DNA of 64,000 bases, taken from contig NZ_RQPJ01000021.1 in NCBI RefSeq assembly GCF_003957295.1, positions 604,210 to 668,209 on the forward strand. Direction: 5' to 3'. The notes under the pieces were generated by a model. That model was given only the letters and a program-made list of their open reading frames with translations, was not told the DNA's origin and searched no databases. Shown here piece after piece: positions 9,724 to 19,316 of this stretch (the first letter of the stretch is position 1; each line of letters opens with the position of its first letter). Source of the stretch: Arenibacter aquaticus (GTDB lineage: Bacteria; Bacteroidota; Bacteroidia; Flavobacteriales; Flavobacteriaceae). Both the position numbers and the translations under genes were made by a program.

Positions 9724-9794
9724 TTGTCTTGGTTTGTTTTTAAATAAGGCTATTAGCCAATTGTCTGTGTAGAAAAAGGAAGGTTCCCAAAGGA

Positions 9795-10829
9795 TTACTT
9801 TGATAGTTGCTTTTCCAATATTTGGTTCTGGGAGGACCTGTATTTTAGTTTGTCCAAATACGCCAAAGCATTCTTGTTGTTATAATCTGAATGCGCTTTT
9901 GAAGCCCATTCCATTGCCTTATCCAAGTCTCCATTGATCTCGTATCTGACGGCCATATTATAACAGGCTCTACCCACAATATTAGGATTGGTATTTTCCA
10001 ATTCCTTTTCCCATAATTGGAATGCCCCCTGCCAGTCCCCAGACTCCATAAATGTGTGAGCCATGTCTAAGTTTTGACTACCTCTTGCATAGTATTGTCG
10101 CTCAACGCTATCTTCGTAGGGTAATAAACGTTGACCGTAATTGCTGCCTGCCACCTTGCTCTGTTTCACCAGGGTGTCCCTTCTGCCTTCTATGGCCCTA
10201 TAGGCTTCCCATGGGTTTTCTCCTTTTCCTGTGGATACGATTTGATTATTTAATACAAACTCATCAATTATTTTCTTGCCTTTAGGGTAATAAATTCTCC
10301 AACCATTTTCAATAAGGGTTTCCAGTGTAATCTCTTGGGCCTTTACTTTTACCTTTACCCGCATTAGATTGGGTTGCATCATGGAAGTTTTCTTCAGTGA
10401 TACTTTGGTTTCCGTATCAAAAAACGACATAGAGAATACAGCGTCCACATCATAGGTATTACAAATATCATTGATCATTGCCCAGGAAATGGAATCATTT
10501 TCCATCTCAAAATTCATAAGCTCCTGGGGGATGGAATCCAGTATATTAACAGATTGAAAGCGACTATCTTTTAACAATTTTTGAAATAAGCCGGTCAAGG
10601 CTGCACTCCTACCCTTTTCTTCAAGCCATTGTTCCTCAATGGCAACCACACTGTTTATACTGGTGTCGTCCTTCAGCTGATCTGAGGGCTGACTTCTATT
10701 GATGATACCTATGCGTTTAATGTTTTTGGAAATATGTACCGGGGAAGGTTCCATTGTTTGAAGGACAATTGACTTGGTGGGACTACAGGCTACTATAAGA
10801 ACCAAGTGGCCCAAAATAAGCAATCGCAT
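9795..10829 (-). CDS. DUF6340 family lipoprotein (copy 1)
   Basis: The start at 10829 gives MRLLILGHLVLIVAC, a short lipoprotein signal with lipobox Cys15. A longer in-frame start at 10910 would bury that signal, so it is rejected. The mature protein of about 330 aa begins with KSIV and then IKRIGIINRSQPSD, the hallmark of this Bacteroidota family. The C-terminal third looks like TPR-type helices (ACYNMAVRYEINGDLDKAMEWA). The function is unknown. It is a tandem paralog of the next minus-strand gene (10995-12044), sharing the same signal, the INRS motif and the same repeat region. Confidence 0.8.
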   Translation of the reverse strand: MRLLILGHLVLIVACSPTKSIVLQTMEPSPVHISKNIKRIGIINRSQPSDQLKDDTSINSVVAIEEQWLEEKGRSAALTGLFQKLLKDSRFQSVNILDSIPQELMNFEMENDSISWAMINDICNTYDVDAVFSMSFFDTETKVSLKKTSMMQPNLMRVKVKVKAQEITLETLIENGWRIYYPKGKKIIDEFVLNNQIVSTGKGENPWEAYRAIEGRRDTLVKQSKVAGSNYGQRLLPYEDSVERQYYARGSQNLDMAHTFMESGDWQGAFQLWEKELENTNPNIVGRACYNMAVRYEINGDLDKAMEWASKAHSDYNNKNALAYLDKLKYRSSQNQILEKQLSK

Positions 10830-10994
10830 ACAAAACGTGCCAATGTTCTGTCCTGAAAGGTGTAAACAAAAAAGGTTTAGACGTAATATCATAACCCTCC
10901 TAAAACTCATTTATAGGTAAAAATATTGTCCAATCAATGAAAAATTAGGTGAATGGAGGGGTAAAGATTAAATCCCTAGGATTCTAAACCAATA

Positions 10995-12044
10995 TTATCG
11001 GGATGCCTGCTGCTCCAGCTTTTCTAATTGAGAGGCCCTGTATTTTAAAATATTCAGATATCGCAGTGCTTCCTTATTATTATATTCTGCATAGGCTCTG
11101 GATGCCCAATCCATCGCCTCTGGTATGTTGCCGTTTATTTCGTTTATTATGGCCATGTTGTAACATGCCCTACCGGCTATTTTGGATTTGGAATTATCCA
11201 GCTCACGTTCCCAAAGTTGGGCTGCACCGTCCCAATCCCCTGTTTGTGCCCTTCTTTTGGCCACCACAAAATTATCAGTGCCCCGCACAAAGTAGTCCCT
11301 ACTTATCCTGTGTTTGTAAGGAGACAATCTGGATCCGTATGCATAACCAATATTTTTACTTAACTCCTCAACAGCCTCGTTTCTGCGCGCCACGGCTTCG
11401 AGGGCCTTGATCGGATTAATACCCTTCCCTGAGGACACCAAGTAATCTGTGTATGTAAATTCATCAACAATTTGTTTGTTTAAAGGGGTATATATACGCC
11501 ATCCATTGTTGATAACGGTATTCAGCTTTACTTCGTGGCCCGGAACCGGCACTTTAATACCTAGATTATTGGGTAATTGCATCATAGTTCCCTTATAGGA
11601 TATCTTAGTGTCCGTGTCGTAAAATGCCAATGAGAAAATAGCATCCAGATCGTTGGCCTTACAAAGTTTTTCTATGGTTTCCCATGATAAGGAAGCCGGA
11701 AAAACATTAAGGCCTTTCCGAATTTCCATTATGCTGTCCAGAACCACTATTTCTTCATAATTCCCCGTCCTATATAATTCTTCGGACAAGGCTGATATGG
11801 CAGCTTTAGCGCCTTTTTCATCTAGATTAATGCCTTCTACGGAAAGAATTCGGTCTATTTTATCAATTTTCTGGTTAGGTTCAGAGGGTAAACTTCTATT
11901 GATGATACCTATGCGCTTTATACTTTTTGGAAGATGTACTATAGCCGGTTCGGTGGCGCCCATGGTTAAATTATTGGTTGCACTACAGGATAGTAGTAGC
12001 AACCCAATTCCTACATAGGCAATGATTGAACTTGGATTTTTCAT
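10995..12044 (-). CDS. DUF6340 family lipoprotein (copy 2)
   Basis: Start at 12044 (MKNPSSIIAYVGIGLLLLSC) puts the lipobox Cys at residue 20. An in-frame ATG at 12116 lies upstream but adds a non-signal stretch. It has the same architecture as its neighbour at 9795: lipoprotein signal, IKRIGIINRSLPSE, a central beta-rich part, and two C-terminal TPR-like helix pairs (GRACYNMAIINEINGNIPEAMDWASRAYAEYNNKEA, split here for reading as GRACYNMA and AMDWASRA). It probably faces the periplasm from the outer membrane. No function is known. Confidence 0.8.
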   Translation of the reverse strand: MKNPSSIIAYVGIGLLLLSCSATNNLTMGATEPAIVHLPKSIKRIGIINRSLPSEPNQKIDKIDRILSVEGINLDEKGAKAAISALSEELYRTGNYEEIVVLDSIMEIRKGLNVFPASLSWETIEKLCKANDLDAIFSLAFYDTDTKISYKGTMMQLPNNLGIKVPVPGHEVKLNTVINNGWRIYTPLNKQIVDEFTYTDYLVSSGKGINPIKALEAVARRNEAVEELSKNIGYAYGSRLSPYKHRISRDYFVRGTDNFVVAKRRAQTGDWDGAAQLWERELDNSKSKIAGRACYNMAIINEINGNIPEAMDWASRAYAEYNNKEALRYLNILKYRASQLEKLEQQASR

Positions 12045-12233
12045 AAGGCTATTTTTTAGGGGTGCTTGGTTAATGGTTATTGCACTGGTTTTATAGTATA
12101 ACATATACTGTGCCATAATTATTGCTTGATAATTAGTTTACCATAAGCTAATTTGGGTTTAAAAGGAAAGATATTGACTATTGCCTAGCTTAAATACTTA
12201 CTTGTAAAGTCCTTCAATATTGCCCCTATTCCG

Positions 12234-12439
12234 TACCTTTGAGGCGTTTTAGAATTAAGGTGCCACCCTTAGGGGAATTACACCTTCAAATAAAGTAAAT
12301 ATAACTCAAGGGACTGAAGGCATAAGCTTGTTGGTAGTTGCTGCCAAGCCGTTTAAAAAGGGCTTCGGACAAACTGGTACTATTTGATAAATATAGGTTT
12401 TAACGGGTAGTATAACCAGATAATAGGAAATTAAGGTAA
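12234..12439 (+). promoter_or_regulatory. promoter box and long structured leader before mutS2-like gene
   Basis: The 395-base gap between the divergent DUF6340 and mutS2-like genes holds TACCTTTG at 12234-12241, a good -7 box without a clear -33 element. About 190 transcribed bases would precede the start codon. They can pair as AAGGTG (12257-12262) with CACCTT (12281-12286), enclosing CCCTTAGGG, and further on as AAGCC with GGCTT around an A-rich loop, plus a GGCA/TGCC pair. I could not match it to a riboswitch, 6S, SRP or RNase P RNA from memory. No terminator is seen. Confidence 0.35.
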
Positions 12440-14620
12440 ATGAATAAAATAAGTTCAAAAACATTACAGGATCTAGAATTTAATACCGTTTTAATACAGC
12501 TAGGAGCCCGATGTACTACAGAATTGGGCAAGGAGCAGGTAGTTACTTTGGAACCGCTATCCTCCAAGTCGGATATATTAAATATCCTAGGGCAAACCTC
12601 GGAATATTTAGCCTCCTACTCCAATGACAATCGAATACCAAACCATAATTTTGATACCATAAACCCTGAGCTAAAACTATTAAAGATAGAGAATACCACT
12701 TTAGAAGTTGGAGGTTTTAAGAAAATTGGGGCGCTATGTAACACAGTTGCAACACATATAAAATTTTTCGTAAAATTTAAAGAATACTATCCGTTATTAT
12801 TTAATGTATCGGATGCTATAATCCTAAATCCCGATATTCCAAGACATATTGATTCCGTTATCGATAAGTTTGGAGAAATAAAGGACAACGCCTCCAGTAA
12901 TCTACAAAACATCCGTTCCCAGATGGTAGCCGTAAAAGGTAAAATAAACCAGAGCTTTGCATCTGCCCTAAATACATATCACGCCTCCGAACTATTGGAT
13001 GAAATCCGGGAATCTGTTGTGGATAACAGGAGGGTACTCGCCGTAAAAAGCATGTATAGAAAAAAAGTCAAAGGAGCCGTAATGGGCACTTCCAAAACCG
13101 GAAGTATAGTTTATATAGAGCCAGAGGCCACTTTAAGGTACAGTAGGGAGCTTAGTAACTTGGAATTTGAGGAAAGGGAGGAAATTCAGAAAATACTTAA
13201 CGACCTAACCAATCAAATTAGACCCTATGCCGAGGATTTGCACGCTTACCAGGATTTTTTGGTGCATATGGATATCACGGCCTCCAAAGCCAAATACGCA
13301 TTGGAGATGGATGCCCTACTGCCGGAAATAAGCGAAAACAGGGAACTGTACCTCCGGGATGCCTATCATCCACTATTGTTTTTGAGCAATAAATACAAAA
13401 AGGAAAAAACCTATCCACAAACCATAACCTTACATCCAAAAAATAGGATCATTGTTATCTCCGGACCCAATGCGGGTGGTAAGAGTATTACTCTAAAAAC
13501 AATTGGCCTATTACAGGTTATGTTGCAAAGTGGTTTGTTGATCCCGGTACACGAGCGATCAAAGGTATGTTTGTTTGATAACGTGCTGACCGATATTGGA
13601 GATAATCAATCCATAGAAAATCATCTTAGTACCTATAGCTACCGCCTAAAGAATATGAATTACTTTTTGCGCAAGTGTAACGACAAGACCCTTTTTCTTA
13701 TTGATGAATTTGGTACCGGTAGTGATCCTGAATTGGGAGGTGCCTTGGCCGAAACCTTTTTGGAAGTTTTTTACGATCGTGGGGCCTATGGGGTTATTAC
13801 TACCCATTATGCCAACCTAAAATTATTGGCCAATGAATTACCGCACGTTACCAATGCCAATATGCTTTTTGATGGCAAGTCGTTGGAGCCTACCTACCAA
13901 TTGGTTGTAGGACAGGCCGGTAGTTCCTTTACTTTTGAGGTGGCCCAAAAGAACGGTATTCCCTACAGCCTTATTAATAAGGCCAAGAAAAAAATTGAAC
14001 GTGGCAAGGTGCGTTTTGATGCTACTATTGCCAAATTGCAAAAGGAACGCAGTAGGATGGAAAAAACGGGATCCCGTCTTCAGGAAGAAGAAAGCAAGGC
14101 CCGAACGGAAGCCCAGAAATTGGAGGATCTTAATTTGAAAATTAAAACCAAATTGGAAAACTATCAGGAATTGTACGATCACAATCAACGAATGATCTAT
14201 TTGGGGAATAAGGTAAACACAGTAGCACAAAAATATTTTCAAGACAAAAAGAAACGCCCCTTGGTTTCCGAATTGTTGCGTATTGTTGAAACTGAAAACA
14301 GTAAGCGTAAAAAGCAGTCGGCCAAGGAGGTAAAGGCACAAAAGGCAAAAAAGGCCAAGGTAGAGCAAGAGGTAATAAAAAAGGTAGAGGTAATCAGGGA
14401 AAAGAAAAAAGTAGAAAAGAAGAAAGCTGCTATAATTGAAAAAAATAAACCACGCCCTGTATTCAAAGTTGGCGATAGGGTAAGGCTTATGGATGGTAAA
14501 GCTATTGGCAGTATAGACAGCTTGGAAAAAAACAAGGCCATTGTTAACTACGGCATGTTTACCACTAACGTGGGAGTAGAGCAGCTGGAACTGGTAGAAA
14601 GAAAAAATCCAAAAAAATAG
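12440..14620 (+). CDS. MutS2-type ATPase without Smr domain
   Basis: A 726-aa MutS-family ATPase of the MutS2 branch, with no mismatch-recognition domain I. A core/lever region spans about 1-300. The ATPase has Walker A SGPNAGGKS (about 342), Walker B DEFGTGSDPE and the switch THYANLK. A long charged coiled coil (about 510-670) is very rich in Lys/Glu. The C-terminus ends in a KOW-like barrel (FKVGDRVRL). Known MutS2 proteins are about 780 aa and end in an Smr nuclease domain. Here that domain is absent. The role in recombination control or ribosome rescue is inferred from MutS2. A DCC-family gene follows 10 bases later. Confidence 0.88.
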   Translation: MNKISSKTLQDLEFNTVLIQLGARCTTELGKEQVVTLEPLSSKSDILNILGQTSEYLASYSNDNRIPNHNFDTINPELKLLKIENTTLEVGGFKKIGALCNTVATHIKFFVKFKEYYPLLFNVSDAIILNPDIPRHIDSVIDKFGEIKDNASSNLQNIRSQMVAVKGKINQSFASALNTYHASELLDEIRESVVDNRRVLAVKSMYRKKVKGAVMGTSKTGSIVYIEPEATLRYSRELSNLEFEEREEIQKILNDLTNQIRPYAEDLHAYQDFLVHMDITASKAKYALEMDALLPEISENRELYLRDAYHPLLFLSNKYKKEKTYPQTITLHPKNRIIVISGPNAGGKSITLKTIGLLQVMLQSGLLIPVHERSKVCLFDNVLTDIGDNQSIENHLSTYSYRLKNMNYFLRKCNDKTLFLIDEFGTGSDPELGGALAETFLEVFYDRGAYGVITTHYANLKLLANELPHVTNANMLFDGKSLEPTYQLVVGQAGSSFTFEVAQKNGIPYSLINKAKKKIERGKVRFDATIAKLQKERSRMEKTGSRLQEEESKARTEAQKLEDLNLKIKTKLENYQELYDHNQRMIYLGNKVNTVAQKYFQDKKKRPLVSELLRIVETENSKRKKQSAKEVKAQKAKKAKVEQEVIKKVEVIREKKKVEKKKAAIIEKNKPRPVFKVGDRVRLMDGKAIGSIDSLEKNKAIVNYGMFTTNVGVEQLELVERKNPKK

Positions 14621-14630
14621 CAGGATCTAA

Positions 14631-15044
14631 ATGGAATTGGCACCAAAAAATAAAATTATACTTTTTGATGGCGTTTGCAACCTCTGTAACAATGCCGTGC
14701 AATTTGTTATTGCCCACGATACCAAAGATGTTTTTAGGTTTGCATCACTGCAAAGTGAAGTAGGCAAAAAATTAACAGAAGAGCGGGGTATAGATATTTC
14801 CGTGACGGATTCCATAATCCTCATAGAACCGGGAGTGGCGTATTACACCAAATCTGCCGCAGCCTTAAAAATTGCCCAATCCTTTGGCGGCGCTTGGAAA
14901 TTGATAGGGATATTACAGTGGATACCGGAAAAAATTGGCAATGTGGTTTATGATTATGTTGCCAAAAACCGATACACATGGTATGGCAAGAAAGATAACT
15001 GCATGATACCTTCTCCAGAATTACAAAATAAATTTTTGGATTAA
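14631..15044 (+). CDS. DCC-family thiol-disulfide oxidoreductase-like protein (DUF393)
   Basis: A 137-aa DUF393 protein. The defining motif is FDGVCNLCN near residues 12-20, with a CxxC-like pair that suggests thioredoxin-like redox chemistry. Further family marks are FASLQSE and a C-terminal YDYVAKNRY. It lies 10 bases after the mutS2-like gene and is probably co-transcribed. The physiological substrate is unknown. Confidence 0.85.
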   Translation: MELAPKNKIILFDGVCNLCNNAVQFVIAHDTKDVFRFASLQSEVGKKLTEERGIDISVTDSIILIEPGVAYYTKSAAALKIAQSFGGAWKLIGILQWIPEKIGNVVYDYVAKNRYTWYGKKDNCMIPSPELQNKFLD

Positions 15045-15205
15045 TAACTATTTAGTATCGTACAAAATTTCATATAGTGCATGAAGCTTCAACTCTTAAT
15101 GGTCGCTGATCCTTGTTTGATACGGGGATAAAGAAAAGCTTTTTGGAAGCATCCGGTAACTTGACAAACTATGGCCTGATATTTTATTACTTAAGGGGAT
15201 AAATG

Positions 15206-15213
15206 TAAATTTG
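15206..15213 (+). promoter_or_regulatory. -7 promoter box of fumC
   Basis: TAAATTTG matches TAnnTTTG exactly and lies 27 bases before the fumC start. The -33 region is only T-rich (around 15182-15185), so the promoter is half supported. Confidence 0.5.
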
Positions 15214-15240
15214 TAACAATCAATAAACTCTAATTGTATT

Positions 15241-16641
15241 ATGGAATACCGTATAGAAAAAGACACCATGGGCGAGGTTCAAGTACCGTCCGATAAATAT
15301 TGGGGCGCACAAACAGAACGCTCCAGGAACAATTTTAAAATAGGTCCGGCAGCATCTATGCCGTTGGATGTTGTTTATGGTTTTGCATATTTAAAAAAAG
15401 CAGCAGCATATGCCAACCATGAATTAGGTGTACTTGCTGTAGAAAAAAGAGATCTTATAGCCCAAGTATGTGATGAAATATTGGCTGGCAAGCACGATGA
15501 TCAATTTCCTTTGGTGATATGGCAAACCGGTTCTGGAACCCAAAGCAATATGAACGTTAATGAAGTCATAGCTAATAGGGCCCATGAGATTGCAGGTAAA
15601 AAAATTGGGGAAGGAGAGAAGACCATACAGCCCAATGATGACGTGAACAAGTCTCAATCATCTAATGATACCTTTCCTACTGGCATGCACATAGCTGCCT
15701 TTAAAAAGATTATTGAAGTTACTATTCCTGGCGTAACACAATTACGAAATACCTTGGCCAAAAAAGCAAAGGAATTTTCCAAAGTGGTTAAAATAGGTCG
15801 TACCCACTTAATGGATGCCACTCCCCTAACCTTGGGGCAAGAAATTTCCGGTTATGTATCCCAATTAGATCATGGTTTAAAGGCTTTGAACAATACGTTG
15901 CCCCATTTAAGTGAATTGGCGTTGGGTGGTACTGCCGTAGGTACGGGTTTAAATACTCCTGCCGGTTATGACGTACTTGTTTCCCAATATATAGCCCGTT
16001 TCACTTCCTTGCCTTTTAAAACGGCCGAAAATAAATTTGAGGCCCTAGCTGCACATGATGCCATTGTAGAAACACATGGTGCCCTAAAACAATTGGCGGT
16101 GTCCCTAAACAAGATTGCCAATGATATTAGAATGATGGCTTCCGGACCTAGATCTGGAATTGGAGAGATTATTATCCCTGCCAATGAGCCGGGAAGTTCC
16201 ATTATGCCAGGAAAGGTTAATCCAACCCAATGCGAGGCACTTACCATGGTCTGTGCGCAGGTTATGGGCAATGATGTAGCCGTAAGTGTTGGAGGTACTC
16301 AGGGTCATTATGAATTAAATGTCTTTAAGCCCATGATGGCAGCCAATATACTGCAGTCAGCAGAATTAATTGGTCATGCCTGTGTAAGTTTTGAAGAGAA
16401 TTGTGCCGTAGGGATCGAGCCGAATCACGATGTTATAAAACAGCTATTGAACAACTCCTTAATGTTGGTGACCGCCCTTAACACCAAAATTGGTTATTAC
16501 AAAGCTGCAGAAATAGCGAATACGGCACATAAAAATGGTACTACCTTACGGGAGGAAGCCATTAACCTTGGCTATGTTACCGCAGAGCAATATGATGAAT
16601 GGGTTAAACCAGAGGATATGGTTGGAACCCTTAATTCCTAA
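15241..16641 (+). CDS. fumC: class II fumarate hydratase
   Basis: A 466-aa fumarase C, catalysing reversible hydration of fumarate to malate in the TCA cycle as a cytosolic homotetramer. The signature loop [13 protein letters not shown], with the catalytic Ser, is near residues 320-332. The substrate-site motifs [13 protein letters not shown] (about 98-110) and [16 protein letters not shown] are intact. The start [16 protein letters not shown] is the family norm. It is monocistronic, with a promoter box 27 bases upstream and a perfect terminator downstream. Confidence 0.97.
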   Translation: MEYRIEKDTMGEVQVPSDKYWGAQTERSRNNFKIGPAASMPLDVVYGFAYLKKAAAYANHELGVLAVEKRDLIAQVCDEILAGKHDDQFPLVIWQTGSGTQSNMNVNEVIANRAHEIAGKKIGEGEKTIQPNDDVNKSQSSNDTFPTGMHIAAFKKIIEVTIPGVTQLRNTLAKKAKEFSKVVKIGRTHLMDATPLTLGQEISGYVSQLDHGLKALNNTLPHLSELALGGTAVGTGLNTPAGYDVLVSQYIARFTSLPFKTAENKFEALAAHDAIVETHGALKQLAVSLNKIANDIRMMASGPRSGIGEIIIPANEPGSSIMPGKVNPTQCEALTMVCAQVMGNDVAVSVGGTQGHYELNVFKPMMAANILQSAELIGHACVSFEENCAVGIEPNHDVIKQLLNNSLMLVTALNTKIGYYKAAEIANTAHKNGTTLREEAINLGYVTAEQYDEWVKPEDMVGTLNS

Positions 16642-16660
16642 CAATATTTTTATGCAATAA

Positions 16661-16690
16661 AAAAAGGCCAATCATTCGTGATTGGCCTTT
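16661..16690. terminator. bidirectional terminator after fumC
   Basis: A 12-bp perfect stem (AAAGGCCAATCA with its complement) closed by a TTCG tetraloop, A-rich before and T-rich after. It sits between convergent fumC and the coiled-coil gene. Confidence 0.9.
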
Positions 16691-16712
16691 CTGATTTAAT
16701 GGGTAGTGTTAT

Positions 16713-17600
16713 TTATTTTAATTGAAACTTGGAAGTTCCCAATAGTTTTAAACCATTGTCATATACATTTACCATATAATTTCCCTTTTGAAAATCTCCG
16801 GCAGGCTTGTCAATAAAATCACATACGTCCAAAGAACGGTTCTCGTAATAAAAATCGGTTCCTTTACTATAGGTTACGGAAGCTCCAGAATCGGTAGTCT
16901 TGGAAAAACTCTCACCCAAAACATTTCCTTGGGGATCCAAAACTTCAATGTAGAATTCCCTGTCACCGGCTTGTGCAATTACATTATCGGCCACCGTGAA
17001 ACAAACCTTTAATTTATCTGTAGCCCTAGCTCTGGATGTAGACACCAATTTACCACTGGATCTTTCCTTTACGGCATCAACAGAAAACTTGGATAAATTT
17101 AGAGCTGATCCTTTCTCCAAAACATCTGCCAATTGGGTGTTCTGTACCACCAAAGAATCGTTAAATATGGTCTGCTTCTCCAACTCTACATAGGTACTGT
17201 CCCTTTGCATGGCCAAGAAGGTATTGGACCTGGTTAGGGAATCTACCTTTCTCAATAGTTGCTCGCGTTCCTTGGTCAGGATACCAACTTGCTTTCTGTA
17301 ACGATATAAACTTGCTATATCGGCTTTCATAGTTTGAACAGAATCTATATACTTTGCAATATTATCCCTCGCAGATACCAATTCCTCATTGGTAGCATTG
17401 CTCTCTAAAATTGCCTTGTCATATTCCGACTTTAAACTGGTAAGGTCTTCTACTACCAATTCTTTCTCCTTGGTAAGTAAGGCAGTAGTCTTTTGTTTAT
17501 CTTGGTATAAACTTACTGTGTAGATAATCACACCAAGCAAAATTACCCCTAATAAACCTGCAATAACCTTCAGTCCATTATTACTTTTTGTTTCAGTCAT
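16713..17600 (-). CDS. membrane-anchored coiled-coil protein, unknown function
   Basis: A 295-aa protein I cannot assign to a characterised family. One membrane helix near the N-terminus (about residues 10-27, GLLGVILLGVIIYTV) is followed by a long coiled coil (about 30-175) rich in Glu, Lys and Ser/Thr. A C-terminal beta-rich domain (about 190-295) contains KVCFTVADN and FYIEVLDPQGNVLGE. Relatives in flavobacteria are often mislabelled as ParA. No Walker motif is present, so that label is not supported. It probably faces the periplasm. It is convergent with fumC. Confidence 0.7.
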   Translation of the reverse strand: MTETKSNNGLKVIAGLLGVILLGVIIYTVSLYQDKQKTTALLTKEKELVVEDLTSLKSEYDKAILESNATNEELVSARDNIAKYIDSVQTMKADIASLYRYRKQVGILTKEREQLLRKVDSLTRSNTFLAMQRDSTYVELEKQTIFNDSLVVQNTQLADVLEKGSALNLSKFSVDAVKERSSGKLVSTSRARATDKLKVCFTVADNVIAQAGDREFYIEVLDPQGNVLGESFSKTTDSGASVTYSKGTDFYYENRSLDVCDFIDKPAGDFQKGNYMVNVYDNGLKLLGTSKFQLK

Positions 17601-17773
17601 AATTCTAAATATTAATTATTTAATTTTCTTAAAGTCTAAAATAGTATTTGTTTGTATCATTTTATATACGATCCACGTTCAATTTTAGATTTTTTGGGTT
17701 AAAAAAAATAAATTACCTCTTAAAAATTCCAAAATGATTACCTTAACATAAGGAAATCACTGATCTTAACAAA

Positions 17774-18238
17774 ATGTCCTTAAGAATAATCCCCTTTACA
17801 TCCGAATACAGTGAGAGGTTCAAGGAGCTGAATGTTGAGTGGTTGGAAAAATATTTTTATGTTGAACCAAAGGACACCCAGCTTTTGGACAATAGCGAAG
17901 CTAATATTATAGACAAAGATGGTTTCATTTATTTTGCCCAGTACAATAATGAAATTGCAGGTTGCTTTGCATTGCTAAAATTGGGTAGTGGGGAATACGA
18001 ATTGGGGAAAATGGCAGTAGAGGCAAAATTCCAAGGGTTAAAAATAGGCCAGGCCCTTTTAAGTTTTGCCATAGATCTTGCCAAAGGAAATAGTTGGAAT
18101 AAATTAGTATTGTATTCCAACACTAAATTGGTGAACGCCATTTATATCTATAAAAAATTTGGGTTTAAGGAAGTCCCAATTGAGAAAAACCTACCCTACG
18201 CTAGGAGTGATATAAAAATGGAATTATTGCTTAACTAA
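17774..18238 (+). CDS. GNAT family N-acetyltransferase
   Basis: A 154-aa GNAT acetyltransferase. The acetyl-CoA-binding A motif is seen in KMAVEAKFQGLKIGQALL (about 81-98), which has Q-G-L-K-I-G in place of the more usual Q/RxxGxG/A. The B motif follows with VLYSNTKL and YKKFGFKE. The substrate cannot be deduced. It is followed 13 bases later by an MBL-fold lipoprotein gene and probably forms an operon with it. Confidence 0.85.
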   Translation: MSLRIIPFTSEYSERFKELNVEWLEKYFYVEPKDTQLLDNSEANIIDKDGFIYFAQYNNEIAGCFALLKLGSGEYELGKMAVEAKFQGLKIGQALLSFAIDLAKGNSWNKLVLYSNTKLVNAIYIYKKFGFKEVPIEKNLPYARSDIKMELLLN

Positions 18239-18251
18239 ATATTTTAAAATT

Positions 18252-19052
18252 ATGCGCTATTCAAATTTTGTTATCTGTTTTATACTGCTCAACGCTCTTT
18301 GGAGCCTAAGTTGTAAGGAGAAGAATAAAACTACCGTTGACAAGGATCAGTCGGTACCCCTAATTGCTGAAAATAAAGCTACTAACCTTGATATTTCCCC
18401 AATAGAACATGCTACTGCTGTGTTGGACTGGGATGGAACAATTATTTATATCGATCCTGTGGGAGGTAAAGAAGCGTTTGATTCGTATAAGGAACCTGAC
18501 TTAATATTGATTACAGATATACACGGGGATCATTTTAGTTTGGAAACTTTACAATCCCTAAATACCCAAAAAGCTAAAATAGTTGTACCACAGGCTGTTG
18601 CTGATAAGATACCGGCCGAGTTTACACCACAGTTGGATATATTGGATAATGGCAACTCTAAAGTGCGCTATGGGATAACCATTGAAGCTATACCCATGTA
18701 TAACCTACGGGAGGAGGCCAAGAACTTTCATGTTAAAGGTAGGGGAAACGGATACGTTCTCAGTAAAAATGACCAACGCATATATTTTTCTGGGGACACG
18801 GAAGATATTCCGGAAATGCGGAGTTTACAAAATATAGACAAGGCATTTGTATGTATGAACCTGCCCTACACTATGACCGTTGACAGTGCCGCAGATGCCG
18901 TACTGGATTTTAAGCCCAAACAAGTATATCCCTATCACTATAGGGGAAAACCAGATGTTTCGGACGTTGACAAATTTAAATTGTTGGTGAATGATAAGAA
19001 TGCCGATATAGAGGTGGTACAACTGGATTGGTACCCTAAGGAAGATTATTAG
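18252..19052 (+). CDS. MBL-fold metallohydrolase lipoprotein
   Basis: A 266-aa protein with a lipoprotein signal (lipobox S-L-S-C, Cys21). The mature part is a metallo-beta-lactamase-fold hydrolase of the UPF0173/L-ascorbate-lactonase-like type. Metal motif 1 is D-I-H-G-D-H (about 90-95). Later metal ligands are probably in FSGDTED and the terminal Y-P-Y-H-Y. It resembles the cytoplasmic MBL protein encoded at 27331 but is exported. The substrate is unknown. Confidence 0.82.
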   Translation: MRYSNFVICFILLNALWSLSCKEKNKTTVDKDQSVPLIAENKATNLDISPIEHATAVLDWDGTIIYIDPVGGKEAFDSYKEPDLILITDIHGDHFSLETLQSLNTQKAKIVVPQAVADKIPAEFTPQLDILDNGNSKVRYGITIEAIPMYNLREEAKNFHVKGRGNGYVLSKNDQRIYFSGDTEDIPEMRSLQNIDKAFVCMNLPYTMTVDSAADAVLDFKPKQVYPYHYRGKPDVSDVDKFKLLVNDKNADIEVVQLDWYPKEDY

Positions 19053-19243
19053 GTGGTGTTTAAATAGGATGTTACCCATGGATTGTATAAGATTATCCCC
19101 CTAGTTAGTACCACACAGTTGGTGCCTTGGCCAACTGAAGGGCCTTGGCGGCAGGTCTTAGATTTTGTGAACATTCTATAAATCCAAAAGCTGGCCAATA
19201 AATAAAACTATTAAACAAACACCACACTTGGTTATGCTCTATT

Positions 19244-19291
19244 AAAAAACGCTGTTTCCCCATAATCGTTTTGGAAGAAACAGCGTTTTTT
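19244..19291. terminator. bidirectional terminator
   Basis: A 15-bp perfect stem (AAACGCTGTTTC and its complement, extended by A/T pairs) with an 18-base loop and a T-tail, between the convergent MBL lipoprotein gene and ettA. The rest of 19053-19243 shows nothing I can assign. Confidence 0.85.
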
Positions 19292-19316
19292 TGCCAGGTT
19301 AAGTTAAACCAGGGTA

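Noticed and set aside
9747..9757. GGCTA-T-TAGCC hairpin between the ABC exporter and DUF6340 genes
   Set aside because: One-base loop and no T-tail, so not a terminator.
12247..12400. Cobalamin, TPP or SAM riboswitch in the mutS2 leader
   Set aside because: None of their conserved core motifs could be found.
13838..14368. A 176-codon open frame on the minus strand inside the mutS2-like gene
   Set aside because: Leu/Phe-rich composition is the antisense image of a Lys/Glu-rich coiled coil; no start signal or family.
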